Of a stretch of 64,000 bases of DNA, positions 50,759 through 59,863 are shown piece by piece; position 1 is the stretch's first letter, and each line of letters starts with the position of its first letter. The DNA comes from Acidobacteriota bacterium (GTDB lineage Bacteria > Acidobacteriota > Terriglobia > Terriglobales > Acidobacteriaceae), in NCBI GenBank assembly GCA_013289795.1, contig JABCZH010000008.1:186001-250000 (forward strand), read 5' to 3'. Both the position numbers and the translations under genes were made by a program. The notes beneath the pieces were generated by a model. That model ran no database searches. It was not told where the DNA came from and was given only the letters and a program-made list of their open reading frames with translations.

Positions 50759-53311
50759 TTATTTCAGTTTCGCGGATTCGGCTTGGGCGGCGCGAAAGAT
50801 GGGAACGTCGGAATCGGCGCCCTGCCAAAGATCCAGGAAATCGTGGTACGCCGACTTGGCCGCGGCAAAATCAGATTGTCCAGCATAGACCCGCCCTAGC
50901 ATGAGTTGGGCCAAGGCGCCGGTGGAAAAATTCCAGACGAGGCCGCGGTGGGCTCGTATCTTCTCGAATTCCGCCGCTGCTTGACTCCACTTCTGCTGTG
51001 CCAGATACGCCTGGCCACGCAAATAGACCGGATACATAGTTGCTCCCGAGGAGAATGGCGGTGGCGCCCCGCCCAACTCGTAGGCGGCTGTGACTTGCAG
51101 GAATCCGATGGCAAGTGGGGCGTTGTCTTCCCGGAGTGCGATGGCCGCGCGGATGCTCGGCAGCCAATAGTTGACCACCAAGGTGTTAGTGCGAAACTGT
51201 TTGTAGAGATCATTGACCATGCTCTGCGCCCGGGCGACGTCTCCGGCGCGGGCCAGCGCCAGAGCTACGGTGACGCGGACATCGCGGGTGGGGGCGAGGG
51301 CAAGGGCAGCGGCGGCCTCCTGTTTGGCTTGGGCTGCGTTTCCGAACTCAGCCTCCCGCAGGGCGGCGATCGCCTGCCAGGTAGCTGCGGTTTCCTTTGC
51401 GCCTTCACGTACGGCTGCCGCCACCGCCCTGCGAGAGAACTCTCGAGCCCGGCCCAGTCGACCGTGAAAGGCCTCAGTGTCCGCCTGGCTCGAAAGCAAT
51501 CCATCTTCGTTCCCGGTGCCGAGCGCAGCGGAAGCGTACTTCGACATGCCCGGCTCGTCGTTTTCCAGGAACGCCAGTTGATACCAGTTCGGCAACAACG
51601 ATTCATCCAGTTTCTTGGCGTGGGCCTGCTCAAGAACAGCTTTTGCTTCCGGCAAGCGATTCAGGTTGAGATAATCGGCCGATAGATTGGCATACACTGC
51701 GGCTGTGTCAGTTTCCAGTTGCATGGCCTCGAGATCATGGGCCAGAGCCGGTTCAAGCCTTCCCATGGCGGAGTCGATAACCCCGAGGTTAATGTATGGC
51801 GCCAGGTTGCGCGGATAGGTCTGTTTCCGCTGCTCGTTGACCTGGGCGGCCTTTTCGAGGTCGCCCGTAACCGACTGGTAATAGGTCGACTCGATCGAAA
51901 ACCTCTCACGTTCGGTCACCCGCTCACGTAGTTCGTAGGCCTTCTGGGCGCACTCGGCAGAGGAGTCTGCTTCTCCGAGGTCTGTATACATGAGGCTCAA
52001 ATCCGCATAAGCGAGGGCGAAGTGTGGGTCCAGTTCGACCGCACGCTTGAACAGAGGAAGTGCTGCCGCATCCTGCTTGGTGCGCCAGATTTTTATCGCG
52101 ATGCTGTAAGCCTGCAACGCTTCCAGGGATGAAGTGGTCGCTTGCTCCAGCGGAGTGTCATACTTTTGAATGGAAGCCAGCGACTCGCCCAGCTTATTGC
52201 GCAGACGTGTTCCCGCCTCATGCACCTTGGCTAACACATCCTCCCGGCGCTCGGCCTCCACTTGTTCCTTGCCCAAGGAATCGCCGTTCCGGCAATTCAT
52301 CGCCTTGAGTCCGATCACGTAATGACTGCCTAAGCTCGCGATCGAACCCAACAGCATCACCTTGCTGCCCTCCCGGCGGCAGACCTCCAGTGCAATTTCC
52401 GGGGTGACGCGGTCATCGACGGAGCGACCCATGTAGCGAAGTTGCTGGCTCACTCTGCCGTCGGAAAGGATGTTCAGGAACGGCGACTGCTCCAGTTCAA
52501 CCGAAAGTCCTTGCTTCAACGCGTCATTGAAGACCGGGTCTCCGGTGTTATTAAGGAAATCAGCCAGCACGATGGTGTCTTTTTCGGTCAGAGCGTGGGG
52601 GTGCATCCGCAGATATCCGGCCGTGATGGCAAGCCCCAGCGCTCCGGCGAAAACCAAAGACCACCACATTCGTTTGCGCTTTACTCGGGAACGAGCTAAT
52701 CGAGTCGCCTCCGCGGCGTCACGAAGCTTGTGGGGCAGCGCAGGATTGCCTGCCTGGTCGGTGTAGAGGTTATAGATGTGGATGCGGACGCCATGTTTGA
52801 CTTCCGCTTCTCCCAAGTCGTGCAGGGTGTTTTTCCAGATGTCCAGGTGATCGAGAACGTCCGCGACCGACTGCGACACCAGGATGTGTCCCCCATCGCC
52901 ACAATCCATGACTCGTTGCGCAAAATTGATCCCGCCGCCGGCCACATTCCGATTTGCGTTGATATCGGCAACCCGGTACACCGGCCCGGTATGGATCCCC
53001 ATCCTTAGTTCCAGCCCCGGTTCCGCGCGGATCGCTTGTGCCAACTCGACGGCGCAGCGGGCCGGGGCTTCTGGGTCGTTGAAGAAAACCAGCGCCATAC
53101 CGTCGCCCGTAGGTAGGGTGATCAGGCGATGTGCCTTCTGGGCTCGCGGGAATTCAGGCGTTTGCCGGACTAGTTCCTGCAAACGGCGCAGCACTCCCGC
53201 TTGCTGCTCCATGGGAAGGCGCGAATACGCAACGATGTCCAGGAACAGCACATGCGCCATCTCAGTCGCGAGATCCGGGCGAGCTGCGGCATGGGCTGGG
53301 TCTGAGGACAT
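50759..53311 (-). CDS. Class III cyclase with C-terminal TPR domain
   Basis: Starting at ATG 53311, 850 residues. The cyclase domain comes first: HVLFLDIVAYSRLPMEQQAG and PTGDGMALVFF supply the metal Asp, and GGGINFAQRVMDCGDGGHI the Asn/Arg motif. A single TM follows near residue 215 (WWSLVFAGALGLAITAGYL), then a periplasmic region beginning with a TolB-N-like strand set (DTIVLADFLNNTGDPVFNDA) and about ten TPR repeats to the C-terminus (FALAYADLSLMYTDLGEADS; NLAPYINLGVIDSAMGRLEP). This layout is common in Acidobacteriota. It likely binds partner proteins outside while making cyclic nucleotide inside. The frame is open 19 codons further upstream. Confidence 0.88.
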   Translation of the reverse strand: MSSDPAHAAARPDLATEMAHVLFLDIVAYSRLPMEQQAGVLRRLQELVRQTPEFPRAQKAHRLITLPTGDGMALVFFNDPEAPARCAVELAQAIRAEPGLELRMGIHTGPVYRVADINANRNVAGGGINFAQRVMDCGDGGHILVSQSVADVLDHLDIWKNTLHDLGEAEVKHGVRIHIYNLYTDQAGNPALPHKLRDAAEATRLARSRVKRKRMWWSLVFAGALGLAITAGYLRMHPHALTEKDTIVLADFLNNTGDPVFNDALKQGLSVELEQSPFLNILSDGRVSQQLRYMGRSVDDRVTPEIALEVCRREGSKVMLLGSIASLGSHYVIGLKAMNCRNGDSLGKEQVEAERREDVLAKVHEAGTRLRNKLGESLASIQKYDTPLEQATTSSLEALQAYSIAIKIWRTKQDAAALPLFKRAVELDPHFALAYADLSLMYTDLGEADSSAECAQKAYELRERVTERERFSIESTYYQSVTGDLEKAAQVNEQRKQTYPRNLAPYINLGVIDSAMGRLEPALAHDLEAMQLETDTAAVYANLSADYLNLNRLPEAKAVLEQAHAKKLDESLLPNWYQLAFLENDEPGMSKYASAALGTGNEDGLLSSQADTEAFHGRLGRAREFSRRAVAAAVREGAKETAATWQAIAALREAEFGNAAQAKQEAAAALALAPTRDVRVTVALALARAGDVARAQSMVNDLYKQFRTNTLVVNYWLPSIRAAIALREDNAPLAIGFLQVTAAYELGGAPPPFSSGATMYPVYLRGQAYLAQQKWSQAAAEFEKIRAHRGLVWNFSTGALAQLMLGRVYAGQSDFAAAKSAYHDFLDLWQGADSDVPIFRAAQAESAKLK

Positions 53312-53422
53312 GTCCGGCCAGGTCCGAAGTGTAAGCCGGGGTGGGAAAGCGGTCAACCGGCAATGCACGAGGCGCGTCGAGTAGCCTGGCCGAAACCTGT
53401 CATTGAATCTGCTAAGGCCGTT

Positions 53423-54232
53423 TTACTGCGGCGTCCATTGGGCGTGGGGCGTGAAGAGGCCGTGCACAAAGCAGATTTGGTAGGCGACGAAAAGTCCGAA
53501 GCCGACACTAATGAAACCAGAAGCCAATGCCAGGCGGCGGGAGAACTTCTCGCGACCCTGTCCCACCATCTTGAACGCAGAGGCCATGCTCATGGTGATC
53601 AGCATCATGCCGGCGATGGTGCCCACGCCAAACACCAGCAGGTAAGCAATCGCCCAATTGACGCTTCGGATGGTGGTCAAGACCAGCAAGGCCACAGCCG
53701 CTGAACCAGCGAGCCCGTGAACGATGCCCACCACAAGCGGACGAAGATATCGATACAGGCCGAGTGTGCCAAAGACGCGGTCGAGCCAAGTTAGCGGTGT
53801 GTGATCAAGCGAATGGGGATGGGTCTCCGCTTGATGGCTGTGAGAATGGCTATGGATGTAGTTCCCGTGGCTGTGGGGGTGCGAGTGGACGATTTCTTCT
53901 CCGTCATGATTGGGAGCGGAGGCTGCCGGCATGGAGCGCAGGAACCCGGCAACATTCATCAGGCCAAGGATGATCAGCATGACCGCGACGGACAACTCCA
54001 TGCTGAGCCCGAGCCGCACCGGAATCACGAGATTGAAAAGTATGATGCCAGCGCCCACTACAAAAATAGTGACGGTGTGGCCAACGCCCCAAAAGGCGCC
54101 GATCAGCGCCGCCCGCATGCTATTGCGTTGATTGCTGACGATGGTTGTCACCGCGATGACGTGGTCGGGGTCGGTGGCATGGCGCATCCCCAGAAAAAAT
54201 CCCAGGGCGAGAATAGAAAGAAAGCTGATCAT
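53423..54232 (-). CDS. Nickel/cobalt-type membrane transporter (HoxN/NicO-UreH superfamily)
   Basis: A 269-residue protein with about six TM helices. The first carries the metal-selectivity motif HX4DH (His18, Asp23, His24 in GMRHATDPDHVIA), as in NiCoT permeases. A His-rich cytosolic-like loop (about 120-145, HSHPHSHGNYIHSHSHSH) could bind metal. Later helices include VVGIVHGLAGSAAVALLVLT and GVGTIAGMMLITMSMASAF, also typical of UreH/RcnA-like proteins, so export cannot be excluded. Its ATG overlaps the preceding stop (ATGA). No urease, hydrogenase or cobalamin genes are nearby. Confidence 0.8.
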   Translation of the reverse strand: MISFLSILALGFFLGMRHATDPDHVIAVTTIVSNQRNSMRAALIGAFWGVGHTVTIFVVGAGIILFNLVIPVRLGLSMELSVAVMLIILGLMNVAGFLRSMPAASAPNHDGEEIVHSHPHSHGNYIHSHSHSHQAETHPHSLDHTPLTWLDRVFGTLGLYRYLRPLVVGIVHGLAGSAAVALLVLTTIRSVNWAIAYLLVFGVGTIAGMMLITMSMASAFKMVGQGREKFSRRLALASGFISVGFGLFVAYQICFVHGLFTPHAQWTPQ

Positions 54233-54885
54233 GCCTTATCCAAATTAAGCCTTTGCGCCTCGATCGTTTCACGCACCAGAGCGAAGGCAATGATGGTTTC
54301 GCCATGAGCGCCCGTAGTCTTCTCCAGTTCCTCGAGCAGGACAGCTTCGAGGTTATCCGGGTCGGGCTTCATTTCGCAGGCAGCAATTTCCGCTTCGGTT
54401 GCGCCGTCGAAACAGAGGTCGCAAACGCCCAGGTCGCCTTCCGACATGAGCGGCGGTCCGAAAGTGCGGCACATTACGGGACGAAATTCGTAGAGCTCGC
54501 AGGTGCCGGTCGCAGGGTCGAGCACAGGGCAGGGTTCGTCGTTGGCAAACTCATCCCATCGTTTGCAATCTTCATCGTCATCGGCTTCATCGAGCAGGCC
54601 AGTGGCGGGGTCGCCGGGGTATTCGGGGGAGAGCCGGGTGACCGTGTCGAGAGCGCGTTTGCGGATGCGGGCGGCGCGCTCGGGATCTTTCTTCCCGGTT
54701 TCTGCCAGTCCATTGCGCAGGCGGAGGGCATCAAGTTGATTAATGGCAAACACTCCGTGGCAACAATGCGAACAGCCGGGACGGCAGGCCAGCCACTTAC
54801 CGCTGCGGCGCACGGTGTCAGCCAGGGCAGCGTCCACGATCTGGATCAACTTCTGGTCTCCGATAGGTGGGGAGGAACAAGGCAT
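54229..54885 (-). CDS. YkgJ-type cysteine-cluster (Fe-S/zinc) protein
   Basis: A 218-residue soluble protein with the YkgJ/Fli-like cysteine pattern: CRPGCSHCCHGVFAI near residue 38, CKRWDEFANDEPCPVLDPAT with TGTCELYEFRPVMCRTFGPP in the middle, and CDLCFDGAT later. Proteins of this family bind an Fe-S cluster or zinc; the role is unclear, with proposed links to protein modification or flagellin methylation in some species. It overlaps the transporter gene by 4 bp (ATGA), so the two are probably translated together; a link to metal handling is a guess. Confidence 0.82.
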   Translation of the reverse strand: MPCSSPPIGDQKLIQIVDAALADTVRRSGKWLACRPGCSHCCHGVFAINQLDALRLRNGLAETGKKDPERAARIRKRALDTVTRLSPEYPGDPATGLLDEADDDEDCKRWDEFANDEPCPVLDPATGTCELYEFRPVMCRTFGPPLMSEGDLGVCDLCFDGATEAEIAACEMKPDPDNLEAVLLEELEKTTGAHGETIIAFALVRETIEAQRLNLDKA

Positions 54886-54961
54886 AGATAGAGGATAACC
54901 CGAGAGCGGCTGTTCTCCGCGTCAAAAGCCTCTGACGGCAAAGAACGCACGCCCTACATTA

Positions 54962-56425
54962 CTAGGCTTTGGCAAAATCGATGTATCCGTGCTGAACGTC
55001 GGTACGGGTCAGCTTCGCGCGCAACTTGTCGCCGACATCCAAGCCTTGCGCCCCGGACGCGAGTAAGCCTTCGATGTGGGGCTGCAGCACCCGAACAAAA
55101 GTCCCGCGCGGAGTGACGCCGGTAACGATGGCATCGAAGGTCTCGCCAATCCTGTGCGCCATGGCAACTGCAGCCAGGCGTTTCGACATCTCTCGCTCAA
55201 CTTTGCGGGCCGCATCTTCTTTCAGCGTGCAGTTACTGGCAATGGCTGTTAGTTCCGTGTCGGAATACGGAGCAGGTTGGCCTGAAAGCTGGGCCTTGAT
55301 CAGGCGCTGGGTCACGACGTCGGCGAAGCGCCGGTTGGGCGCGGTGGAGTGGGTATAGTCCTGGACCGCAAGGCCGAAGTGCCCTTGCACAGGATCACCC
55401 GGGCGCTCCAGAACATATTCGCCGGGGCCCATCAGTTTGATGACCGTGAGCGATACGTCGGCAAAACGGTCGGGATCGGCAGTTTTCCGCTGGATGAGAA
55501 ATTCGTTGAGGGCCTTCGAGTCCGGCTGGGCTGGAAGGTTCCCGCCGTGAGCAGCGGCGAGTTGCACAATTCGGTCCCAACGTTCGGGGACCTTCACGAT
55601 GCGGCGGAGAGATGACACGTTCTCGAGGGCACGCGCCACAACTCCGTTGGCGGCGATCATGAAGTCTTCAATTAGATCAGTGGCGCGGTTCTTGGCGTGG
55701 GTTTCCATATCCACAACTTGCTGGTTCAGGACGATGGGACGGATTTCGGTGGTCTCGAGGTTGAGTGCACCGTTGAGGGTGCGCTGGGTCTTGAGGGCCT
55801 GTGCGGCTTCGTCCTGGAGTTTGAGTTGGGCCTGCAAATCGGCGGAGGCAGCAACTTTCGCCGGTGCCGGGCCAGTGCCTTCGAGCCACGCCCCCACTCC
55901 GTTATAAGCAAGTTGCGCTTTGTTGCGGACGAGGGCGCGGTAGAGGTTACTAGAAGTGATGTTGCCATCTTTGCCGGCGACGAATTCGGTGACGATGGCG
56001 AGGTGGTCGACGTTTTCCAAAAGAGAAGTGGCGCCAGTCGAAAGTTCCTCCGGCAACATGGAGAAATTTCGCACCCCGGCGTAAACCGTAGTGGTTTCTT
56101 TTGCGGCATGCAGATCGATGGGGGAGCCTTTGGGCACAAAGGCATCCACCTCGGCGATTCCAATCAGGACTTTGATGTCGCCGTTCGGCAGGCGCTCGGC
56201 GAACTCGATCTGGTCGAGGTCGCGCGAGGTGTCATTGTCGATGGAGGACCAGAGCAGAGTGCGGAGATCGCGCACGGCAGTGTCGTTTATCTGCGGCGGG
56301 TGGGCTTTCAATTCCGCCAATTGCTGGGAGACAGCTGGAGGGAAATCCGGCTCGAAGCCCTGGGCCAGCATGATTTGTTTGGCCATTGCCTGAAGATCGA
56401 GATGAGAAGGTTCAAGATTATTCAT
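54962..56425 (-). CDS. RNB-domain exoribonuclease (RNase II/R family)
   Basis: A 3'-5' exoribonuclease of 487 residues from ATG 56425 (MNNLEPSHLDLQAMAKQIML); the frame is open 13 codons upstream. It has a full RNB catalytic domain (active-site segment SSIDNDTSRDLDQIEFAE, with Asp63, Asp69 and Asp71; the usual fourth Asp is Gln, as in DLDQ-type members), the conserved DYTHSTAPNRRFADVVTQRL segment, and a short C-terminal S1-like domain (FDAIVTGVTPRGTFVRVLQP). The N-terminal cold-shock domains of RNase R are absent, making it shorter than Escherichia coli RNase II (644 aa) or RNase R (813 aa). Confidence 0.9.
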   Translation of the reverse strand: MNNLEPSHLDLQAMAKQIMLAQGFEPDFPPAVSQQLAELKAHPPQINDTAVRDLRTLLWSSIDNDTSRDLDQIEFAERLPNGDIKVLIGIAEVDAFVPKGSPIDLHAAKETTTVYAGVRNFSMLPEELSTGATSLLENVDHLAIVTEFVAGKDGNITSSNLYRALVRNKAQLAYNGVGAWLEGTGPAPAKVAASADLQAQLKLQDEAAQALKTQRTLNGALNLETTEIRPIVLNQQVVDMETHAKNRATDLIEDFMIAANGVVARALENVSSLRRIVKVPERWDRIVQLAAAHGGNLPAQPDSKALNEFLIQRKTADPDRFADVSLTVIKLMGPGEYVLERPGDPVQGHFGLAVQDYTHSTAPNRRFADVVTQRLIKAQLSGQPAPYSDTELTAIASNCTLKEDAARKVEREMSKRLAAVAMAHRIGETFDAIVTGVTPRGTFVRVLQPHIEGLLASGAQGLDVGDKLRAKLTRTDVQHGYIDFAKA

Positions 56426-56586
56426 GAGTTTGTTTAGGACGTCCCCGCCCGAAAAGGCTAACACGTTGTTCCCTATTACCGCGGTGTTGAGCCGGCGGCA
56501 TCGCCATGCTGCGGTCGTGGTATTCTTAAGGAGGTAGCTGCGCTCCCGCCGTCAAGGGCAATTCCCCGCAGTCTCGTTGGAAAATC

Positions 56587-58215
56587 ATGATCTCAGTCAG
56601 CAATGTGTCGATGCGCTTCGGCGCGAAAATTCTGTTTGATGAAGTCTCCACCGGCTTTACGGAGGGGAAACGCTATGGTCTGACCGGACCGAATGGCGCC
56701 GGCAAATCTACGTTTATGGCGCTATTGAGCGGAGAGACCGAACCGCAGAAGGGCACGGTCGCGCGTCCCAAGAAGATTGGAGTGTTGAGCCAGGACCACT
56801 TTGCCTTCGACAAATTCCGCGTGCTCGATACCGTCATCATGGGCAACAAACGGCTGTGGACGGCGCTCGAGGAACGCGATCGTATCTATGCCAAGCCGGA
56901 GATGACCGATGCCGACGGGATGAAGCTCGGCGAGCTCGAAGGCATTGTCGGCGAGGAAGACGGCTACACCGCCGAGAGTGATGCGGCGGTGCTGCTGCAA
57001 GGGCTCGATATCCCTGACGACTTGCACGGGAAGAAGATGGGCGCGCTACAAGGCGGACAGAAGGTTCGCGTGCTCCTGGCCCAGGCTCTCTTCGGGCATC
57101 CACAGGCCCTGCTGCTCGACGAGCCCACAAACAACCTCGACTTGGATTCGATCCACTGGCTAAAGGGATTCTTGAATCAGTATGACGGCGTGCTGATTGT
57201 CATTTCGCACGACCGCCATTTCCTCAACAGCATTTGCACTCACATTGCCGACATCGATTACGAAACCATCATTACCTATACGGGCGCCTACGACGATATG
57301 GTGGTGGCGAAGACGCAGGTTCGCTCGCAGATCGAGGCCCAGAACTCACAGAAGAGCAAAAAGATCGCGCAGTTGAACGAGTTCATCGCGAGATTCTCGG
57401 CGGGTACGCGGTCGAGCCAGGTGCAATCGCGGCGTAAAGAAGTTGAGCGGCTGCAGGTAACGGAGCTGGCGAAGTCGAACATCCAGCGGCCATTCTTGAA
57501 ATTCGAGCAGAAGCGGCCCTCGGGGAAGCACATCCTGGAATTGGAAGGCGTAACCAAATCTTACGGCAAGACCCACGTGATTCGCGACTTTACGGCCAGC
57601 GTACTGCGGGGAGAGAAGATTGCTCTGATGGGGCGAAACGGTGCTGGCAAGACCACACTGGTAAACGCCCTGCTGGCGAACTCTCCGACCGTGCCCGAGG
57701 CCGAACTGCGCAAGACCAGCGGCTACGATGGGGCTTTCTTAAGCAAAGGAAAAGTCGTTTGGGGGCATGAGGCGGCGGTGGGATACTTCGCGCAGGATCA
57801 CCGGGCGTTGATCCAGCCGGGAATGACAGCGTTCGAATGGCTGCATCAATGGAATCCCGCGGCAGCCCACGAAGAGATTCGAGGCTTGCTGGGCCAGATG
57901 CTATTCCCGCGCGATGACGGTGATAAGAAAACGGAAGTGCTTTCCGGAGGCGAAGCGGCCAGGCTGCTTTTCTGCAAGCTCATGCTGCAAAAACCCAACG
58001 TACTGGTGTTTGACGAACCCACGAACCACCTGGACCTCGAATCCATCAATGCGCTGAACATCGCTCTTCAGCGGTATCAGGGGACGGTGCTGCTGGTCTC
58101 ACATGACGAGGACCTGGTCGACGAAGTGGCCACGCGGATTTGGCACTTCGAGGGAGACCACAAGATCACCGACTTCAAGGGCGCCTACGAAGAGTACCAG
58201 GCGGTTCTCGTCTGA
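56587..58215 (+). CDS. ybiT: ABC-F family ATPase, YbiT-like
   Basis: A 542-residue soluble protein with two ATP-binding cassettes and no membrane segments. Walker A: GPNGAGKS (about 36-43) and GRNGAGKTT; signatures LQGGQKVRVLLAQALF and LSGGEAARLLFCKLML; Walker B LLLDEPTNNLDLDSIHWL and VFDEPTNHLDLESI. The sequence follows E. coli YbiT closely (FDEFRVLDTVIMG-type text, LWTALEERDRIYAKPEM, FEQKRPSGKHILELEG). ABC-F proteins act on ribosomes to relieve stalling or set translation initiation by energy state. It is divergent from the ribonuclease; the ribosome binding site is weak, although AAGGAGG occurs about 50 bp upstream. Confidence 0.92.
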   Translation: MISVSNVSMRFGAKILFDEVSTGFTEGKRYGLTGPNGAGKSTFMALLSGETEPQKGTVARPKKIGVLSQDHFAFDKFRVLDTVIMGNKRLWTALEERDRIYAKPEMTDADGMKLGELEGIVGEEDGYTAESDAAVLLQGLDIPDDLHGKKMGALQGGQKVRVLLAQALFGHPQALLLDEPTNNLDLDSIHWLKGFLNQYDGVLIVISHDRHFLNSICTHIADIDYETIITYTGAYDDMVVAKTQVRSQIEAQNSQKSKKIAQLNEFIARFSAGTRSSQVQSRRKEVERLQVTELAKSNIQRPFLKFEQKRPSGKHILELEGVTKSYGKTHVIRDFTASVLRGEKIALMGRNGAGKTTLVNALLANSPTVPEAELRKTSGYDGAFLSKGKVVWGHEAAVGYFAQDHRALIQPGMTAFEWLHQWNPAAAHEEIRGLLGQMLFPRDDGDKKTEVLSGGEAARLLFCKLMLQKPNVLVFDEPTNHLDLESINALNIALQRYQGTVLLVSHDEDLVDEVATRIWHFEGDHKITDFKGAYEEYQAVLV

Positions 58216-58251
58216 CCGCCTGCCCGGCCCAGTGAGTAGGCTGTCGTCAAT

Positions 58252-59178
58252 CTAGAACGGGAAGCGGATCGACAGTATCGGTATGTGGTTAGTGGGATGG
58301 AATTTGCTCGCGGCGATCTCGAATCCTCCGCCCACGGTGAAACCGAGACGATCCTTCAGCTTAAACCTGCCGAGCACGAGGCCCGGCGTGAGATATACCA
58401 ATGTTTTGCCGGGGTGGCTGGTGGGGACTATAGTGCCATTCCCGCCGTAAAAGTGGTTGAAGTTGACTTCCAACTCCGGCCAAAACTTCTTGTAGATGCG
58501 ATATTGAAAAGTGTTGTTCCACGGTAAAGTGTGTCCGATGACATCCACGTTTCCGGTGGGCAGGCTTACGCCTAGCGTTCCCTGGACGTCGAAATTTCCG
58601 AAGCCCTTTCCGTAAGCGATGGTGGGAGTGATTACCGGACTCAACGCGCCTTCCTGGTTTTGCCCAGTGGGAACGGTCATCTGGTAAAAGGCCGTCAAAA
58701 TATAGTTCCCGTGCTCCTCATTTCCAGCGGCGATTCGATACTTCACCAGGAACTGCCAGTCACCAAATCCATCCTTGGGAGAGTCCGGGTTGTTCACGAT
58801 GTAGGGAGGCACGGCGAGAATGACCTCGAGATTCTTTGCCGGAATGATTTCCAGTCCCTTGCTCACACCATAGTTGTCCGTAGTGACGCCGCTGTTGTGA
58901 GTCTGCCATTGAATGTCGTAGCGAAACTCCTGCTCGAGCCGCGGAGTAGTCGTGGCCAGGGGGGTGATCCAGTGGGGCTGCTCGGCTTGTGTTTCCGAGA
59001 CCATCGCGAACCAATCGTGAAAGAAACCGCCTGGCTGATTGGTTGCGGTTGCGGGTGTCGACGATCCCCCCGTTTGTGCGTCGGGAGAAACGAGGGCTAC
59101 AAGGCCATCCTGGGCAAAGGTCAAGCTTGAAGAAAAAAAGAGAGCCACGCCTGCAAGGAATAAAGTCGTTCTGCGCAT
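58252..59178 (-). CDS. Outer-membrane beta-barrel protein (MetA/phenol-degradation-like)
   Basis: A 308-residue exported protein starting at ATG 59178 behind GGAGGCGAC. Signal peptide (MRRTTLFLAGVALFFSSSLT..AQ), then a strand-rich barrel: QEFRYDIQWQTHNSGVTTDN, LEIIPAKNLEVILAVPPYIV, FGDWQFLVKYRIAAG, ILTAFYQMTVPTGQNQ and TPGLVLGRFKLKDRLGFTVG, ending in Phe (SIRFPF). This resembles the putative transporter family PF13557 by pattern, not by search. It is divergent from a Mop-domain regulator whose likely binding site overlaps this promoter, so an oxyanion-related role is possible. Confidence 0.75.
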   Translation of the reverse strand: MRRTTLFLAGVALFFSSSLTFAQDGLVALVSPDAQTGGSSTPATATNQPGGFFHDWFAMVSETQAEQPHWITPLATTTPRLEQEFRYDIQWQTHNSGVTTDNYGVSKGLEIIPAKNLEVILAVPPYIVNNPDSPKDGFGDWQFLVKYRIAAGNEEHGNYILTAFYQMTVPTGQNQEGALSPVITPTIAYGKGFGNFDVQGTLGVSLPTGNVDVIGHTLPWNNTFQYRIYKKFWPELEVNFNHFYGGNGTIVPTSHPGKTLVYLTPGLVLGRFKLKDRLGFTVGGGFEIAASKFHPTNHIPILSIRFPF

Positions 59179-59205
59179 TGTCGCCTCCATAATTAAAGAA
59201 TCGAA

Positions 59206-59235
59206 AGTGTACACAAGGAACGGTTTAGCTGTCAA
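59206..59235 (-). promoter_or_regulatory. Candidate promoter of the outer-membrane barrel gene
   Basis: On the complement strand TTGACA (59235-59230), an 18-bp spacer and TACACT (59211-59206), about 28 bp before the ATG at 59178. A consensus -35 and fair -10. Confidence 0.5.
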
Positions 59236-59237
59236 AA

Positions 59238-59260
59238 TATATGCGGTTAAATACTATATG
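59238..59260. promoter_or_regulatory. TATATG direct repeat, candidate operator for the Mop-domain regulator
   Basis: TATATG at 59238-59243 and 59255-59260 (17-bp period), immediately upstream of the barrel gene's -35 box and about 80 bp before the regulator gene. The AT-rich TATAT core recalls ModE-type sites, but the arrangement is direct, not inverted. Confidence 0.4.
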
Positions 59261-59337
59261 ATGTGAACTTGGGAGCCATGCGGGCGTGAGGGAAGCGGGT
59301 TGACCGTATCCTTCGTTGACTGTACGATTTCGGTCTA

Positions 59338-59778
59338 ATGAAAAGGAATGGCAAGTCCGGTGCGAAGACCGGGGAGTTGTTGAAGCTCCGTGACGCGGCC
59401 TTGCAGCTGGGGATCAGCTTTCCTACCATCAAGCAGTGGATTTACAAGAATAAAATCCGCAGCATACCGACCGCGGGAGGGCATCATCGCATTCCACAGA
59501 GTGAACTTGACCGTCTGCTCTTCAGAACGCGAGGCCGGAGCGAGAAGGAACGCGATCAAGTGGTCCGCCGCGTCAGCGGGCGGAATCAGTTGGTGGGACG
59601 GATCGATGCGGTTCGCATCAGCGGATTGATGGCGGAAATAAAGATTTCGATTGGCGGTCAGCAAATAACCTCGATTATCACGGCAAGCTCCGCCCGCGAG
59701 ATGCGGTTAAAGCCGGGGCAGACGGCCGCGGCCCTCATCAAAGCCACAGAAGTGATGATCCTGCGAGTTGGATCATGA
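59338..59778 (+). CDS. HTH regulator with molybdate/pterin-binding Mop domain
   Basis: A 146-residue protein. The N-terminal ~65 residues are an excisionase/MerR-type winged helix (LLKLRDAALQLGISFPTIKQ, then WIYKNKIRSIPTAGGHHRIP). The C-terminal ~70 residues form one Mop/TOBE domain (NQLVGRIDAVRISGLMAEIK, SIGGQQITSIITASSAREMR, LKPGQTAAALIKATEVMI), which binds molybdate or tungstate in other proteins. This is a short ModE-like sensor. It likely controls the divergent outer-membrane gene and possibly unseen molybdate genes. No modABC is present in the window. ATG 59338 with a weak site; a second ATG lies three codons on. Confidence 0.85.
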   Translation: MKRNGKSGAKTGELLKLRDAALQLGISFPTIKQWIYKNKIRSIPTAGGHHRIPQSELDRLLFRTRGRSEKERDQVVRRVSGRNQLVGRIDAVRISGLMAEIKISIGGQQITSIITASSAREMRLKPGQTAAALIKATEVMILRVGS

Positions 59779-59863
59779 GGTTGGGACCCCGAAGTGCTTG
59801 AAAACCAACCTTTAATCGGCATATTACATCCATTTTGTAGGACGTGTGGTGGCTTTTGTAACC

